A stretch of 15,970 nt of DNA from positions 1 to 15,970 of the forward strand of contig JAGHCC010000229.1 of assembly GCA_021160685.1 (NCBI GenBank), in the 5' to 3' direction. The translations under genes were made by a program, and so were the position numbers. Below are positions 8,243-14,667 of the stretch, piece after piece; positions within the stretch are counted from its first letter, which is position 1, and each line of letters begins with the position of its first letter. This stretch comes from Desulfobulbaceae bacterium. Its GTDB lineage: Bacteria; Desulfobacterota; Desulfobulbia; Desulfobulbales; SURF-16. The notes under the pieces were generated by a model. It ran no database searches, was not told where the DNA came from, and worked only from the letters and a program-made list of their open reading frames with translations.

Positions 8243-8842
8243 TTAATGTCCTTGGGATGAGATTTTTTCATACATTCTGATGATAACCACATCCTGTTTG
8301 GGGACGTCACTGTAATGGCCCTTGCTGCCGGTGGGGGTGGCGGCTATAGCGTCAACGACGTCCATTCCACTAATTACCTTGCCAAAAACCGCGTAACCGT
8401 ATTGACGCATGGTTTTTTTCTGGTGATCAAGAAACGCATTGTGCTTGAGGTTGATGAAAAACTGGCTGGTTGCGCTGTTGATGTCATTAGTCCTGGCCAT
8501 GGCCAGAGTGTAGCGCTTGTTTTTCAGGCCGTTGTCGGCCTCGTTGACAATAGGACGATGGGAAGGGGTCTTTTGTGTCATTCCCGGTTCAAAACCGCCT
8601 CCCTGGATCATGAAGTTTGGAATAACACGGTGAAAGATCAGGCCGTCATAAAATTTTTCTTTCACATAACGCCTAAAATTGGCGGCAGAAACAGGGGCTT
8701 TGTCATCAAAAACTTCAAGAGTTATATTGCCTTTTGATGTTTCTATGATCATTTGGGGAAGATTGTTCACTTGTTCCTGGCCTGCTTGGGAGAGCATGGG
8801 GATGATGAGAAAAGAAAGGGCTAATATAAATTTGGTAAGCAT
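8243..8842 (-). CDS. Exported cyclophilin-type peptidyl-prolyl cis-trans isomerase
   Basis: A 199-residue PpiA-like cyclophilin. A signal peptide (MLTKFILALSFLIIPMLSQA) spans about 1-20, with likely cleavage after SQA, placing it in the periplasm. The cyclophilin core starts with MIIETSKGNITLEVF and contains FHRVIPNFMIQGGG with the catalytic Arg72, Phe77 and Gln80. SQFFIN (126-131) and YAVFGKV (150-156) are also conserved. It speeds proline isomerisation in exported proteins. The ATG at 8842 has AAGGAG a few bases upstream. It follows the two hsp20 genes after a 110-bp gap that holds a stable hairpin, so it may be read from the same transcript or its own. Confidence 0.94.
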   Translation of the reverse strand: MLTKFILALSFLIIPMLSQAGQEQVNNLPQMIIETSKGNITLEVFDDKAPVSAANFRRYVKEKFYDGLIFHRVIPNFMIQGGGFEPGMTQKTPSHRPIVNEADNGLKNKRYTLAMARTNDINSATSQFFINLKHNAFLDHQKKTMRQYGYAVFGKVISGMDVVDAIAATPTGSKGHYSDVPKQDVVIIRMYEKISSQGH

Positions 8843-8882
8843 GGCTCGACTCCTTTTTAAAGATCATTCGTGGAAATAACAG

Positions 8883-8920
8883 AGCCCGAAGAGAACAGGA
8901 TGTCCTGTTCCCGACGGGCT
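8883..8920 (-). terminator. Strong intercistronic hairpin between hsp20 and the cyclophilin gene
   Basis: A two-part inverted repeat. The outer arms AGCCCG (8883-8888) and CGGGCT (8915-8920) enclose the perfect 8-bp inner arms GAACAGGA and TCCTGTTC around a 2-base centre, separated by a symmetric 4-base internal loop. On the minus strand only a weak T-rich stretch (CTGTTATTT) follows, so it is either a leaky terminator, an RNA-processing or stability element, or a protein-binding palindrome. It would lower read-through from the heat-shock genes into the cyclophilin gene. Confidence 0.5.
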
Positions 8921-8952
8921 ATAAGGTTATATTAAGATATGGGCTGTTGTTT

Positions 8953-9357
8953 TCAGCCGGCTTTGATTTCTATCTTTTTCGGTTCAGCCGGTTTGATTTT
9001 CGGCAGAACCAGTTTGAGAATGCCATTGGCCATCACAGCCTCGATTTTATCCTGGTCAATGGTTTCCGAAACACTGAATTTTCTGATAAAATTACCGACT
9101 TCATATTCTTGCAGTAGAACAGTTTTGCCGGCCATTTCCTGGTCACTCTGCATGACCCCTTCGATAAACAGATTGCCATCATCAAGTTTGATTTCCACAC
9201 CATTTTTGGAGACACCGGGCATTTCAGCAAGGAGTGTTACACTATTCTCGTCTTCGTAAATGTCCACGGTAGGAATAAACTGCTTCATCGGTTTGGTCGG
9301 CTCAGCATTTTGCTGGACTTCTCTTTTCTGCTGGGTTTGCAACTCTTTTTCTGTCAT
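8953..9357 (-). CDS. Small heat-shock protein, Hsp20/alpha-crystallin family (second in tandem)
   Basis: A 134-residue protein with a short, Gln/Lys-rich N-terminus (1-25) and an alpha-crystallin domain at about 28-125. The domain begins with PTVDIYEDE, contains EMPGVSKNGVEI and ends in the hallmark A-x3-NGILKLVLPK (109-120). An ATP-independent holdase, it binds unfolding proteins in the cytosol as an oligomer. It is paired with the longer hsp20 33 bp upstream; the two domains are clearly diverged, so they may form mixed oligomers. AAGGA lies upstream of the ATG. It lacks an obvious C-terminal I-x-I anchor; the nearest candidate is KIEIKAG. Confidence 0.94.
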   Translation of the reverse strand: MTEKELQTQQKREVQQNAEPTKPMKQFIPTVDIYEDENSVTLLAEMPGVSKNGVEIKLDDGNLFIEGVMQSDQEMAGKTVLLQEYEVGNFIRKFSVSETIDQDKIEAVMANGILKLVLPKIKPAEPKKIEIKAG

Positions 9358-9390
9358 GGCTCTTATCCTTATCGGTCGTTCAATGACGGA

Positions 9391-9840
9391 TTATTTGACA
9401 TTGACGGCTATCTTTTTCGGTTTCACTTCCTCGGCTTTGGGGAGGGAAATTGCCAGAATACCATCCTGTAACGTGGCTGATACGCCTTCAAGATTGATTT
9501 TAGTCGGTAAGGCCACAGCACGGCTGAATTTGCCGGTTTTGATTTCCCGTCGGTGGTATGAACTTTTTTCCTCCCGAGGAAGAGACTGCCTTTCCCCCGA
9601 GATCGTTAATGTTTCGCCTTCAACGGAGATATCAATATTTTCCTGGACGACACCTGCAACCTCCGCTGTGACAAAAACAGCATCACTGTCCTCATAAATG
9701 TTCAGAGGAGGAAAAACCTGAGATCCACTCTGATCGGCAGTCGTTCTTTTGATCATCCTGTCCATGTCTTGCCGCAGTCTTTCAAGATCAGGCCAGGATT
9801 GACGGAAAAAGGGAGGATCCATGAATCTGATAATAGACAT
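9391..9840 (-). CDS. Small heat-shock protein, Hsp20/alpha-crystallin family (first in tandem)
   Basis: A 149-residue small heat-shock protein. The N-terminal arm (1-42) has an aromatic MDPPFFRQSWPDLERLR segment, typical of the flexible substrate-binding arm. The alpha-crystallin domain (about 43-138) opens with PPLNIYED, has the turn ERQSLPREEKSSYHRREIKTG and closes with DGILAISLPKAEE (126-138). It is a cytosolic holdase for heat-denatured proteins. It is first in the operon, with AAGGAG upstream of the ATG and a leader that can form a structure over that site. Its gene order with a second Hsp20 is a common bacterial arrangement. Confidence 0.95.
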   Translation of the reverse strand: MSIIRFMDPPFFRQSWPDLERLRQDMDRMIKRTTADQSGSQVFPPLNIYEDSDAVFVTAEVAGVVQENIDISVEGETLTISGERQSLPREEKSSYHRREIKTGKFSRAVALPTKINLEGVSATLQDGILAISLPKAEEVKPKKIAVNVK

Positions 9841-9845
9841 AAAAA

Positions 9846-9903
9846 TCTCCTTCTACGTTTAACTGATTGATATAAAAAGGATTAATTTGTTTCTTTCAGT
9901 TAA
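9846..9903 (-). promoter_or_regulatory. Candidate 5' leader RNA thermometer of the hsp20 operon
   Basis: In the transcript, UCCUUUU (within 9874-9883) can pair with AGAAGGA, which covers the AAGGAG ribosome binding site (within 9846-9854): seven pairs including one G-U, with a loop of about 20 bases. A second inverted repeat, TTAACTGA (9859-9866) with TCAGTTAA (9896-9903), flanks the anti-site. The U-run opposite a purine-rich binding site resembles fourU-type thermometers known from heat-shock genes. This is inferred from base complementarity only. Confidence 0.4.
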
Positions 9904-9904
9904 A

Positions 9905-9932
9905 AAAATAAGACGGCATGGTTGAATGTCAA
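9905..9932 (-). promoter_or_regulatory. Promoter of the hsp20 operon
   Basis: On the minus strand a perfect -35 TTGACA (9932-9927) is followed after 16 bp by TATTTT (9910-9905). Transcription would start near 9898, giving a leader of about 58 bases. I see no sigma-32-type CCCCAT box, which suggests that heat control, if any, acts through RNA structure or a repressor. Confidence 0.6.
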
Positions 9933-9969
9933 GGGAATGTAGAAAAAAATAATTTTTTATTATTTGGAT

Positions 9970-10026
9970 GTCTCACAGATTCTTTTCTCTGCGTCTCTGC
10001 GCCTCTGTGTGAGATTAACTTTCATT
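9970..10026 (-). repeat. Dispersed hairpin repeat, copy 1 (downstream of nadC)
   Basis: Nearly the same sequence as 11446-11519: the shared 47-base core differs at only about four positions and includes GCGTCTCTGCGCCTCTGTG and the end GATTAACTTTCATT. The left arm is shortened, so its hairpin (GTCTCACAG with CTGTGTGAGA) is weaker than in the other copy. It ends 15 bp beyond the nadC stop, in the same orientation relative to its gene as copy 2. I recall similar CTCTGCG-rich repeats in intergenic DNA of many bacteria, but cannot check this here. Confidence 0.75.
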
Positions 10027-10041
10027 TCCCGATGTCTTATT

Positions 10042-10914
10042 TCAGTCGCTTATCGGTTGTGCCGGTTCGCCGGGATGGCCGTTACTTAAAAAGTCCATAC
10101 TGATATCGCAGGCCGGAGCTGAATGAGTCAGAGCACCGATGGAAATCAGGTTGACCCCGGTTTCGGCGACAGCCCGGACATTTTCCAGGGTTATTCCACC
10201 CGATGCCTCAATCAGCGCCTTTCCCTTGATTAGTTTTACTGCCTCGCGCATTTGTTGCACATCCATGTTGTCGAGCATGATGATATCGACATCGCAAGCA
10301 AGGCAATCCCTGATCTGTTCGAGGGTTTCGGCCTCAACCTCTACTTTCAGCGTGTGCGGAGCCCGTTCCCGTACCCGTTTGACAGCTTTCCGGATGGAGC
10401 CGCAGGCGGTAATGTGATTGTCCTTGATAAGAATACCGTCGGCCAGATTAAAACGGTGATTGTAACCGCCTCCGACACGGACCGCGTATTTTTCCAGCAT
10501 CCGTAATCCCGGTGTTGTTTTTCTTGTGTCAACAATTCTAACCGGCAGCAGCAGGACCCGTTCCACGAAACGGGATGTCAGGGTAGCAATCCCACAGAGA
10601 CGCTGGACCAGATTCAGGGCCAGCCGTTCTCCCTGCAAAAGAGACGAAACAGGCCCTTTGACCTCCAGCAGAATGTCCCCCCGTTTTACCTTGACACCGT
10701 CTTCCACACCTTGAATTTTGACTTCCGGATGAAGAAAGGTGAAAACCTCTCCTGCAACTTTTTCCATGCCGGCGGAAACTAAGGAGTGTCTGGCAATAAA
10801 TTGTGCTTCGCCTTGCTGATCCTGAGCAAAAATTGCTTCGGTGGTGATATCACCGAAGCCGATATCTTCTTGAAGAAAATGGGCAATGGCTTGCCTGAGC
10901 GTAATTTTGTTCAT
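10042..10914 (-). CDS. nadC: Nicotinate-nucleotide pyrophosphorylase (quinolinate phosphoribosyltransferase)
   Basis: A 290-residue enzyme that converts quinolinate and PRPP to nicotinate mononucleotide, CO2 and pyrophosphate in de novo NAD synthesis. The N-terminal part has LQEDIGFGDITT (14-25). The barrel carries Arg105 (VQRLCGIAT), DTRKTTPGLR (129-138), GGGYNHR (148-154), LIKDNH (162-167), KVEVE (190-194), IMLDNM (212-217) and EASGGI (236-241), matching the known substrate-binding basic and acidic residues. I start at the ATG at 10914; a TTG at 10965 would add 17 residues outside the family's usual N-terminus. The ribosome binding site is weak. nadA and nadB are not in the window, so the gene stands alone. 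Confidence 0.96.
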   Translation of the reverse strand: MNKITLRQAIAHFLQEDIGFGDITTEAIFAQDQQGEAQFIARHSLVSAGMEKVAGEVFTFLHPEVKIQGVEDGVKVKRGDILLEVKGPVSSLLQGERLALNLVQRLCGIATLTSRFVERVLLLPVRIVDTRKTTPGLRMLEKYAVRVGGGYNHRFNLADGILIKDNHITACGSIRKAVKRVRERAPHTLKVEVEAETLEQIRDCLACDVDIIMLDNMDVQQMREAVKLIKGKALIEASGGITLENVRAVAETGVNLISIGALTHSAPACDISMDFLSNGHPGEPAQPISD

Positions 10915-10965
10915 GGGAAATTGATAATCCTGTAAAAAGTAAATACTGGATTTACGCGACGGCAA

Positions 10966-11193
10966 ATCAAGCGGCTACCCTGTTCTGTTTTTTCATCCTG
11001 CTGGTTTTTTTACCCTAAGTGGCACAAGTAGAAGACCGACAAAATGAACTGAATCTTTTTAAAATTAAGAGATTCTAGATATATAATACGGATCAAACAG
11101 AAAAGACAAGTAGCGAGATCAGTATCAATGCGTAAATAATTGCCGTGTCAACTGAAATGGTGAGAGGAGGGGTTGCGGAGATTTCTTTTAATA
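10966..11193. other. Gene-free stretch upstream of nadC
   Basis: About 230 bp with no credible ORF, RNA gene or terminator. A TATAAT on the plus strand (11082-11087), with a poor -35 (TTAAAA at 11059-11064), has no gene downstream. The AT-rich patch at 11055-11090 may instead hold the nadC promoter on the other strand, though I could not define its boxes. Confidence 0.5.
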
Positions 11194-11444
11194 AAGGTTT
11201 AGTCTATTCAGGTGGGGCCACCAAATTGGTCTAACCACCGTTCCGTAACTGTTCAGGAGTGCACCCCAAGGGCACTTCCTGCGGGGCGCTCCATATCGGA
11301 GTCTACGCTTACCTGGTTCATTCGGAGTCTCGTTCCTCGCTTACCTGGGGCTTCGAAGCATACTTGTGTTATTCGAGAAGGCCCAGGTAAGCGTGGACTC
11401 CGAATGGGACAAGATGGGGTGCTCCTGAATAGTTACAAGGTTTA
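11194..11444. mobile_element. Palindromic insertion (MITE-like), possible IS66-type ends
   Basis: The direct repeat AAGGTTTA occurs at 11194-11201 and 11437-11444 and encloses 235 bp with inverted ends. The left end reads GTCTATTCAGG and the right end, on the opposite strand, GTAACTATTCAGG, differing by a 2-base gap. A second near-copy, GTAACTGTTCAGGAG, lies inside at 11245-11259 and extends into CACCCC like the right end. Inside, 11382-11406 is the inverse of 11319-11349 with a small insertion, and another partial copy lies at 11297-11316. IS66-family elements are known to make 8-bp target duplications and to have ends starting GTAA, which fits. No transposase fragment is recognisable, so it would be non-autonomous. 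Confidence 0.6.
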
Positions 11445-11445
11445 T

Positions 11446-11519
11446 ATGAAAGTCTCTCGCAGAGGCACAGAATTTTTTTCTCCGCGTCTCTACGCCTCTG
11501 TGAGAGATTAACTTTCATT
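11446..11519 (-). repeat. Dispersed hairpin repeat, copy 2 (downstream of the cytochrome c gene)
   Basis: A long imperfect palindrome. ATGAAAGT (11446-11453) pairs with ACTTTCAT (11511-11518), and CTCTCGCAGAGGC pairs with GCCTCTGTGAGAG with one mismatch, after a 4-base bulge. The loop contains a T-run and CTCCGCGTCTCTAC. It lies 18 bp beyond the cytochrome c stop and 1 bp beside the direct repeat of the MITE-like insert. Its position at a gene 3' end, shared with copy 1, suggests a role as terminator or message stabiliser, or simply a preferred insertion site. Confidence 0.8.
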
Positions 11520-11537
11520 GGGATCAGAGGAGACAGA

Positions 11538-11951
11538 TCAATGTTTGCCAGGGGCAAGCTTTACTCCGCGCCGTTCTTCGGCGATATATGCCTGCAGAGC
11601 GATCATGCGCTGATCATCAAGGGCCAGGTCTTTTCCTTCCAGGGGATTTCTGATGCAGAAGTTAATCATCTCCCCAAGTGTAGCCACCTTGCCCAGCTGC
11701 TTCTGGAATTTTGGGTATGTCTCCGGATGTGTGTTTGCGCCATTGGGATGACACTGGGCGCAGACCACGCCATTTGTTCCCAGGCCGGGATCGGTAAAGA
11801 CCTGGCGTCCTTTTTTGACCACTTCCTGAAATTCGCTTTGCCAAAGTTCCAGGTCCGCCTTGGTAAACTCGTCCGCCTGGGCGGGAGAGAAAATCATCAA
11901 GCCTGCCAGAATAATTCCCAATGCTCCGGTTTGGATGGGTTTAATTCGCAT
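11538..11951 (-). CDS. Periplasmic monohaem c-type cytochrome
   Basis: A 137-residue exported protein. The signal peptide spans about 1-26 (IKPIQTGALGIILAGLMIF, cleavage near AQA). It has one haem site, CAQCH at 64-68, in GTNGVVCAQCHPNGANTHPETYPKFQ. Possible distal haem ligands are Met95 (GEMINFC) or Met116 (DDQRM). The segment EMINFCIRNPLEG...LDDQRM...ALQAYI recalls cytochromes of the TsdA/SoxA type, but only in general outline. It is last in the operon, 17 bp after the phosphoesterase stop, and probably carries electrons in the periplasm, possibly to the peroxidase encoded first in the operon. That link is inferred from context. Confidence 0.88.
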   Translation of the reverse strand: MRIKPIQTGALGIILAGLMIFSPAQADEFTKADLELWQSEFQEVVKKGRQVFTDPGLGTNGVVCAQCHPNGANTHPETYPKFQKQLGKVATLGEMINFCIRNPLEGKDLALDDQRMIALQAYIAEERRGVKLAPGKH

Positions 11952-11968
11952 AAGGTGCCTCCTTTGAA

Positions 11969-13033
11969 TTAATAGTGATCCTGCGGCGGGATGCGGTTAT
12001 TCTGATACCTCGTATCCTCCGGCCGGTTTGTTTCGGGGTTGAAGGCCACGGTTCTCGTGCTGTTGTCGGTCAGGCTGAAAGTCATTGCCGCATTGCCGGA
12101 ATGGATATCGATATACTGCCATCCTGTGGCATCCCTTTCAAAGAATGGATCAGCCCGGTTCATCTGTACGGTCAGTTTAGGCAGATGGCTTGCATCTTTT
12201 GCGTTACTTTCAGGATAGGGCCAGGGCCAGGCTGTTGCCATGGCGGAATGAAAGCTGATATTGCCTATCTGGTTGTACTGGATTTGATGGACATGGCCGT
12301 AGAACACGTTTACCTTTTTGAAAGGTTTGAGCAGGGCCTGTATCTGTTCGGCATCTTCGGTCCAGAAATTCCAGCCCCGGTAGATCTTTTGTAATGGTGA
12401 ATGTGAAAAAACAATAACAGGCGTATTGAGATCAACTCCGGCCAGATCTTTTTTCAACCAGGCACGCTGTTTTTCGCCAACCATAAACGGCGACCCCCTG
12501 TGGTCATCCAGACCGGCCATAACATTCATTCTTTCAACGCCATCGGCCCAACGATTGTAGGTCCAGTCATCATAGGTCAGAATGCTGTTTAAAACGACAA
12601 AATGCACGCCTTTATGGTCAAAGCTGTAATAATCAGGGCCAAGACGTTTTTTCCAATGCTCGCCCAGATCAAGGTAGTAGTCATGTTCGCCCATGACATA
12701 ATGAACTTTTTGGCGAAGGCCCGATAAAATTTCCAGACCGTGATCAATCTCGGACTTTTTCCCTAACTGGGCAATATCGCCTCCGTAAAAAACAAAGTCG
12801 GGTTTTGGGTCCATCAGGTTTGTTTCGGCAACAGAACGGATCAGGCCGCGGTCCCAGTTGCGGACAAAGATATTGCCCTTGATTTGCTGGATATGGGAGT
12901 CTGAAATATAAGCAAAAGTAAAATTTTTGCTGTTGTCGGCAAAGGCCATTTCCACCATGCTGACAGGAAGCGTTCCGGCGGCAAGTAACACACCGGCGCC
13001 TTTGAGGAGTTCACGACGGTTCAGTTTGCTCAT
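11969..13033 (-). CDS. Tat-exported calcineurin-like metallophosphoesterase
   Basis: A 354-residue protein. The start at 13033 has a strong AAGGAGG upstream and opens with a twin-arginine signal, NRRELLKGAGVLLAAG, ending near AFA (residue 32); a 21-codon upstream extension is unlikely. The metal-site motifs of the family are in order: D45-S-H47, GGD at 84-86, GEHD at 115-118 (usually GNHD), FSHSP with His211, and GHVH at 246-249. A long C-terminal part (260-354) is rich in Asn, Trp and Pro and has no motif I know. Export in folded form fits a protein loaded with metal in the cytosol. It is the middle gene between a di-haem peroxidase (10 bp upstream) and a cytochrome c. The substrate is unknown. 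Confidence 0.9.
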   Translation of the reverse strand: MSKLNRRELLKGAGVLLAAGTLPVSMVEMAFADNSKNFTFAYISDSHIQQIKGNIFVRNWDRGLIRSVAETNLMDPKPDFVFYGGDIAQLGKKSEIDHGLEILSGLRQKVHYVMGEHDYYLDLGEHWKKRLGPDYYSFDHKGVHFVVLNSILTYDDWTYNRWADGVERMNVMAGLDDHRGSPFMVGEKQRAWLKKDLAGVDLNTPVIVFSHSPLQKIYRGWNFWTEDAEQIQALLKPFKKVNVFYGHVHQIQYNQIGNISFHSAMATAWPWPYPESNAKDASHLPKLTVQMNRADPFFERDATGWQYIDIHSGNAAMTFSLTDNSTRTVAFNPETNRPEDTRYQNNRIPPQDHY

Positions 13034-13043
13034 TTTAACCTCC

Positions 13044-14153
13044 TTATTCTTGGTATTCAGGACTGGTAAGAGCCTGCATGAAAGCCAGAAGATCATCTTT
13101 CTGCTGGTCGCTCAGGTTTAAGGGACGTATGCCGCCGCTTTGAAAAGGATTAATCGGATCATCTTCGTTTATCCTGCCGCCATTACTGTAAAATTCAATC
13201 ACTTCATCCAGTGAGTCCTGGCTGCCGTCATGCATATAGGGCGAGGTTACAGCAACATTGCGCAACGTTGGCGTCCTGAATGACCCCATGTCCTGATAAT
13301 TATCCGTTACGGCAAATCTGCCGAGCTCAGAGATGTTTTTGTTTCCCAGGACAGCGATATCGACATTTAGCCCTTTTTTCTTGGCCCGGCTGAATTCGTC
13401 AGCCATAGCCTTTACGTCCTTGTCAATAAGATCAAAGCTGACCCCAAGATTGTGAAAGCGATTGTCGGTAAAAAGGGCATGGGTTTGAGAGATAGTGTGG
13501 CAGGATACGCATCTTCCCTGGCCGACAAAAACTTCAAGTCCGCGGATGGCGCTTTCATCCATGGCTGATTTATCCCCGCCGTAAAGATACCGGTCAAAGG
13601 GAGAGTCACCGGAGATGATCGTCCGTTCGAAGCTGGCAATGGCCTTCTTGACCTCTTCTATGCTGATCTCTTCGCCGCTTTTGCCAAAAACAGTCTTAAA
13701 TTGCTGCTGGTACTCCGGATCGGTTCGAACGATATCCAATATAGGCTGATAATTCTCAAGGCCCATTTCGACCGGATTGATAAACGGCTGGCCTGATTGT
13801 CCTTCCAGATCCGGCTCACGTCCATCCCAGAATTGAGAATGCAAATAGGCTGAATTAATAACAGTAGGGGCGTTGCGGGTTCCGGTCAGGTTGTTGATGC
13901 CGACTGACACGGACAAAGGAGTATCGGTAAAGGCTTTTTCCCTCTCATGACACGTCGCACAGCTCACTTCTCCTGTGGTACTGAAACGCTCGTCATGAAA
14001 CAGTTTGTCTCCCAGTTTAATCTTTTCAGGGGTTTGGGGGTTGTCCGCCGGAATAGGGACCGGAGGAAGCCCTAAAGGTTCAGCCTGCGCAATGCCAAAG
14101 GTGGCCAGGGTTGTTACGGCCAGCAGGGAAACGCCAAAGAGTTTAAGTTTCAT
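13044..14153 (-). CDS. Di-haem cytochrome c peroxidase
   Basis: A 369-residue periplasmic protein with a Sec signal (cleavage near AQA, residue 24). It has two haem sites: CATCH at 65-69 (low-potential, peroxidatic) and CVSCH at 215-219 (high-potential). NPVEMG at 126-131 carries the conserved Glu129 of the peroxide site. Met307 in PYMHDG fits the axial ligand of the high-potential haem; the presence of Met rather than Tyr argues for a true peroxidase over MauG. It reduces hydrogen peroxide to water using electrons from a small cytochrome. It is first in an operon with the phosphoesterase and a monohaem cytochrome, which is a plausible donor. AAGGAGG lies 8 bp before the ATG. Confidence 0.95.
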   Translation of the reverse strand: MKLKLFGVSLLAVTTLATFGIAQAEPLGLPPVPIPADNPQTPEKIKLGDKLFHDERFSTTGEVSCATCHEREKAFTDTPLSVSVGINNLTGTRNAPTVINSAYLHSQFWDGREPDLEGQSGQPFINPVEMGLENYQPILDIVRTDPEYQQQFKTVFGKSGEEISIEEVKKAIASFERTIISGDSPFDRYLYGGDKSAMDESAIRGLEVFVGQGRCVSCHTISQTHALFTDNRFHNLGVSFDLIDKDVKAMADEFSRAKKKGLNVDIAVLGNKNISELGRFAVTDNYQDMGSFRTPTLRNVAVTSPYMHDGSQDSLDEVIEFYSNGGRINEDDPINPFQSGGIRPLNLSDQQKDDLLAFMQALTSPEYQE

Positions 14154-14186
14154 GCGTCATACCTCCTTATAATGTGTTTAATTTAC

Positions 14187-14207
14187 TCGAGTTACCAATT
14201 AACTCGA
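14187..14207. promoter_or_regulatory. Candidate operator palindrome at the peroxidase promoter
   Basis: A perfect 8-bp inverted repeat, TCGAGTTA-CCAAT-TAACTCGA, lies 34-54 bp upstream of the peroxidase ATG and overlaps the candidate -10 box. A dimeric repressor bound here could block transcription. I cannot name the regulator from the sequence. Confidence 0.55.
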
Positions 14208-14232
14208 TACGACAGCGATACCTTTCTCTCAA
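14204..14232 (-). promoter_or_regulatory. Candidate promoter of the peroxidase-phosphoesterase-cytochrome operon
   Basis: On the minus strand TTGAGA (14232-14227), a 17-bp spacer and TATCGA (14209-14204) form a weak sigma-70-like promoter. A weak -10 next to a palindrome would suit regulated expression. The alternative TATAAG nearer the ATG overlaps the ribosome binding site and is unlikely. Confidence 0.35.
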
Positions 14233-14667
14233 TAACGGGAAAGTCCACTGTATTTTCTTGATCGACATGCTGTATAGGTTGGCGGAACTCCCTCATGATG
14301 GGAATTAATTTGTTCTGAAATAAAACGAACAGGTAATTGTACTAACTCATAAAAATTACGATTAATGGGCAATGAAAAGATTTATTTCAGCAGATCATTT
14401 TTTCTGTTTTTCAAGGCATTCTCTGCAGATACCAAGGAGAATGACATTTTTGTTGCAATTTTTTAGTCTCTTTTATGTATGAGGCATGAAACGACTCTTG
14501 TTGTCGTATTGTTCCTATCTACAAAAAATGCTTATTTGATGATGGGCTGTCAAGTTTTTTGCCGATTTTTTCTGAACTCCACGTTTTTCGGTAGCGATTA
14601 CATATGAGGCTGAAGATGAGTGGTAATTACATTTTTTGAAAGTCACGAGCCCAGGGTCTGATATTAC
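14233..14667. other. Long AT-rich intergenic stretch upstream of the peroxidase operon
   Basis: About 435 bp without an intact gene. It contains the possible Fur/PerR remnant at 14395-14472. On the minus strand there is an isolated TTGACA near 14548 whose -10 is unclear. No RNA gene or terminator is recognisable; the length suggests decay of a former gene. Confidence 0.5.
14395..14472 (-). pseudogene. Possible C-terminal remnant of a Fur/PerR-family regulator
   Basis: The minus strand encodes CNKNVILLGICRECLEKQKK followed by a stop. The GIC-x2-C close to the C-terminus resembles the last zinc-binding cysteine pair of Fur/PerR proteins (consensus around LYGICxxC). An in-frame stop lies only five codons before this stretch, and no DNA-binding domain or HHHH-x-CxxC motif can be read in any upstream frame, so at most a decayed 3' end remains. 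The match is short and could be chance; the position beside a peroxidase operon, a common PerR target, raises its plausibility. Confidence 0.33.

Noticed and set aside
11059..11087. Good TATAAT box on the plus strand, suggesting a small RNA
   Set aside because: The -35 is poor and no terminator or conserved structure follows before the insert; AT-rich chance match is likely.
11282..11410. Repeated GGAGTC...CTTACCTGG units as a CRISPR array
   Set aside because: Only three imperfect units in mixed orientation, without regular spacers; they are arms of a palindrome.
11212..11511. A 99-codon plus-strand reading frame in the nadC-cytochrome gap
   Set aside because: It lies wholly within the palindromic insert and hairpin repeat, has no ribosome binding site, and its composition is that of repeat DNA.
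12931..13121. Plus-strand reading frame across the peroxidase/phosphoesterase junction
   Set aside because: It is a shadow of two well-supported minus-strand genes and has no motif of its own.
14417..14443. Hairpin CATTCTC/GAGAATG followed by T residues as a terminator
   Set aside because: The loop is long, the T-run is displaced by two bases, and no plus-strand gene lies upstream to end here.
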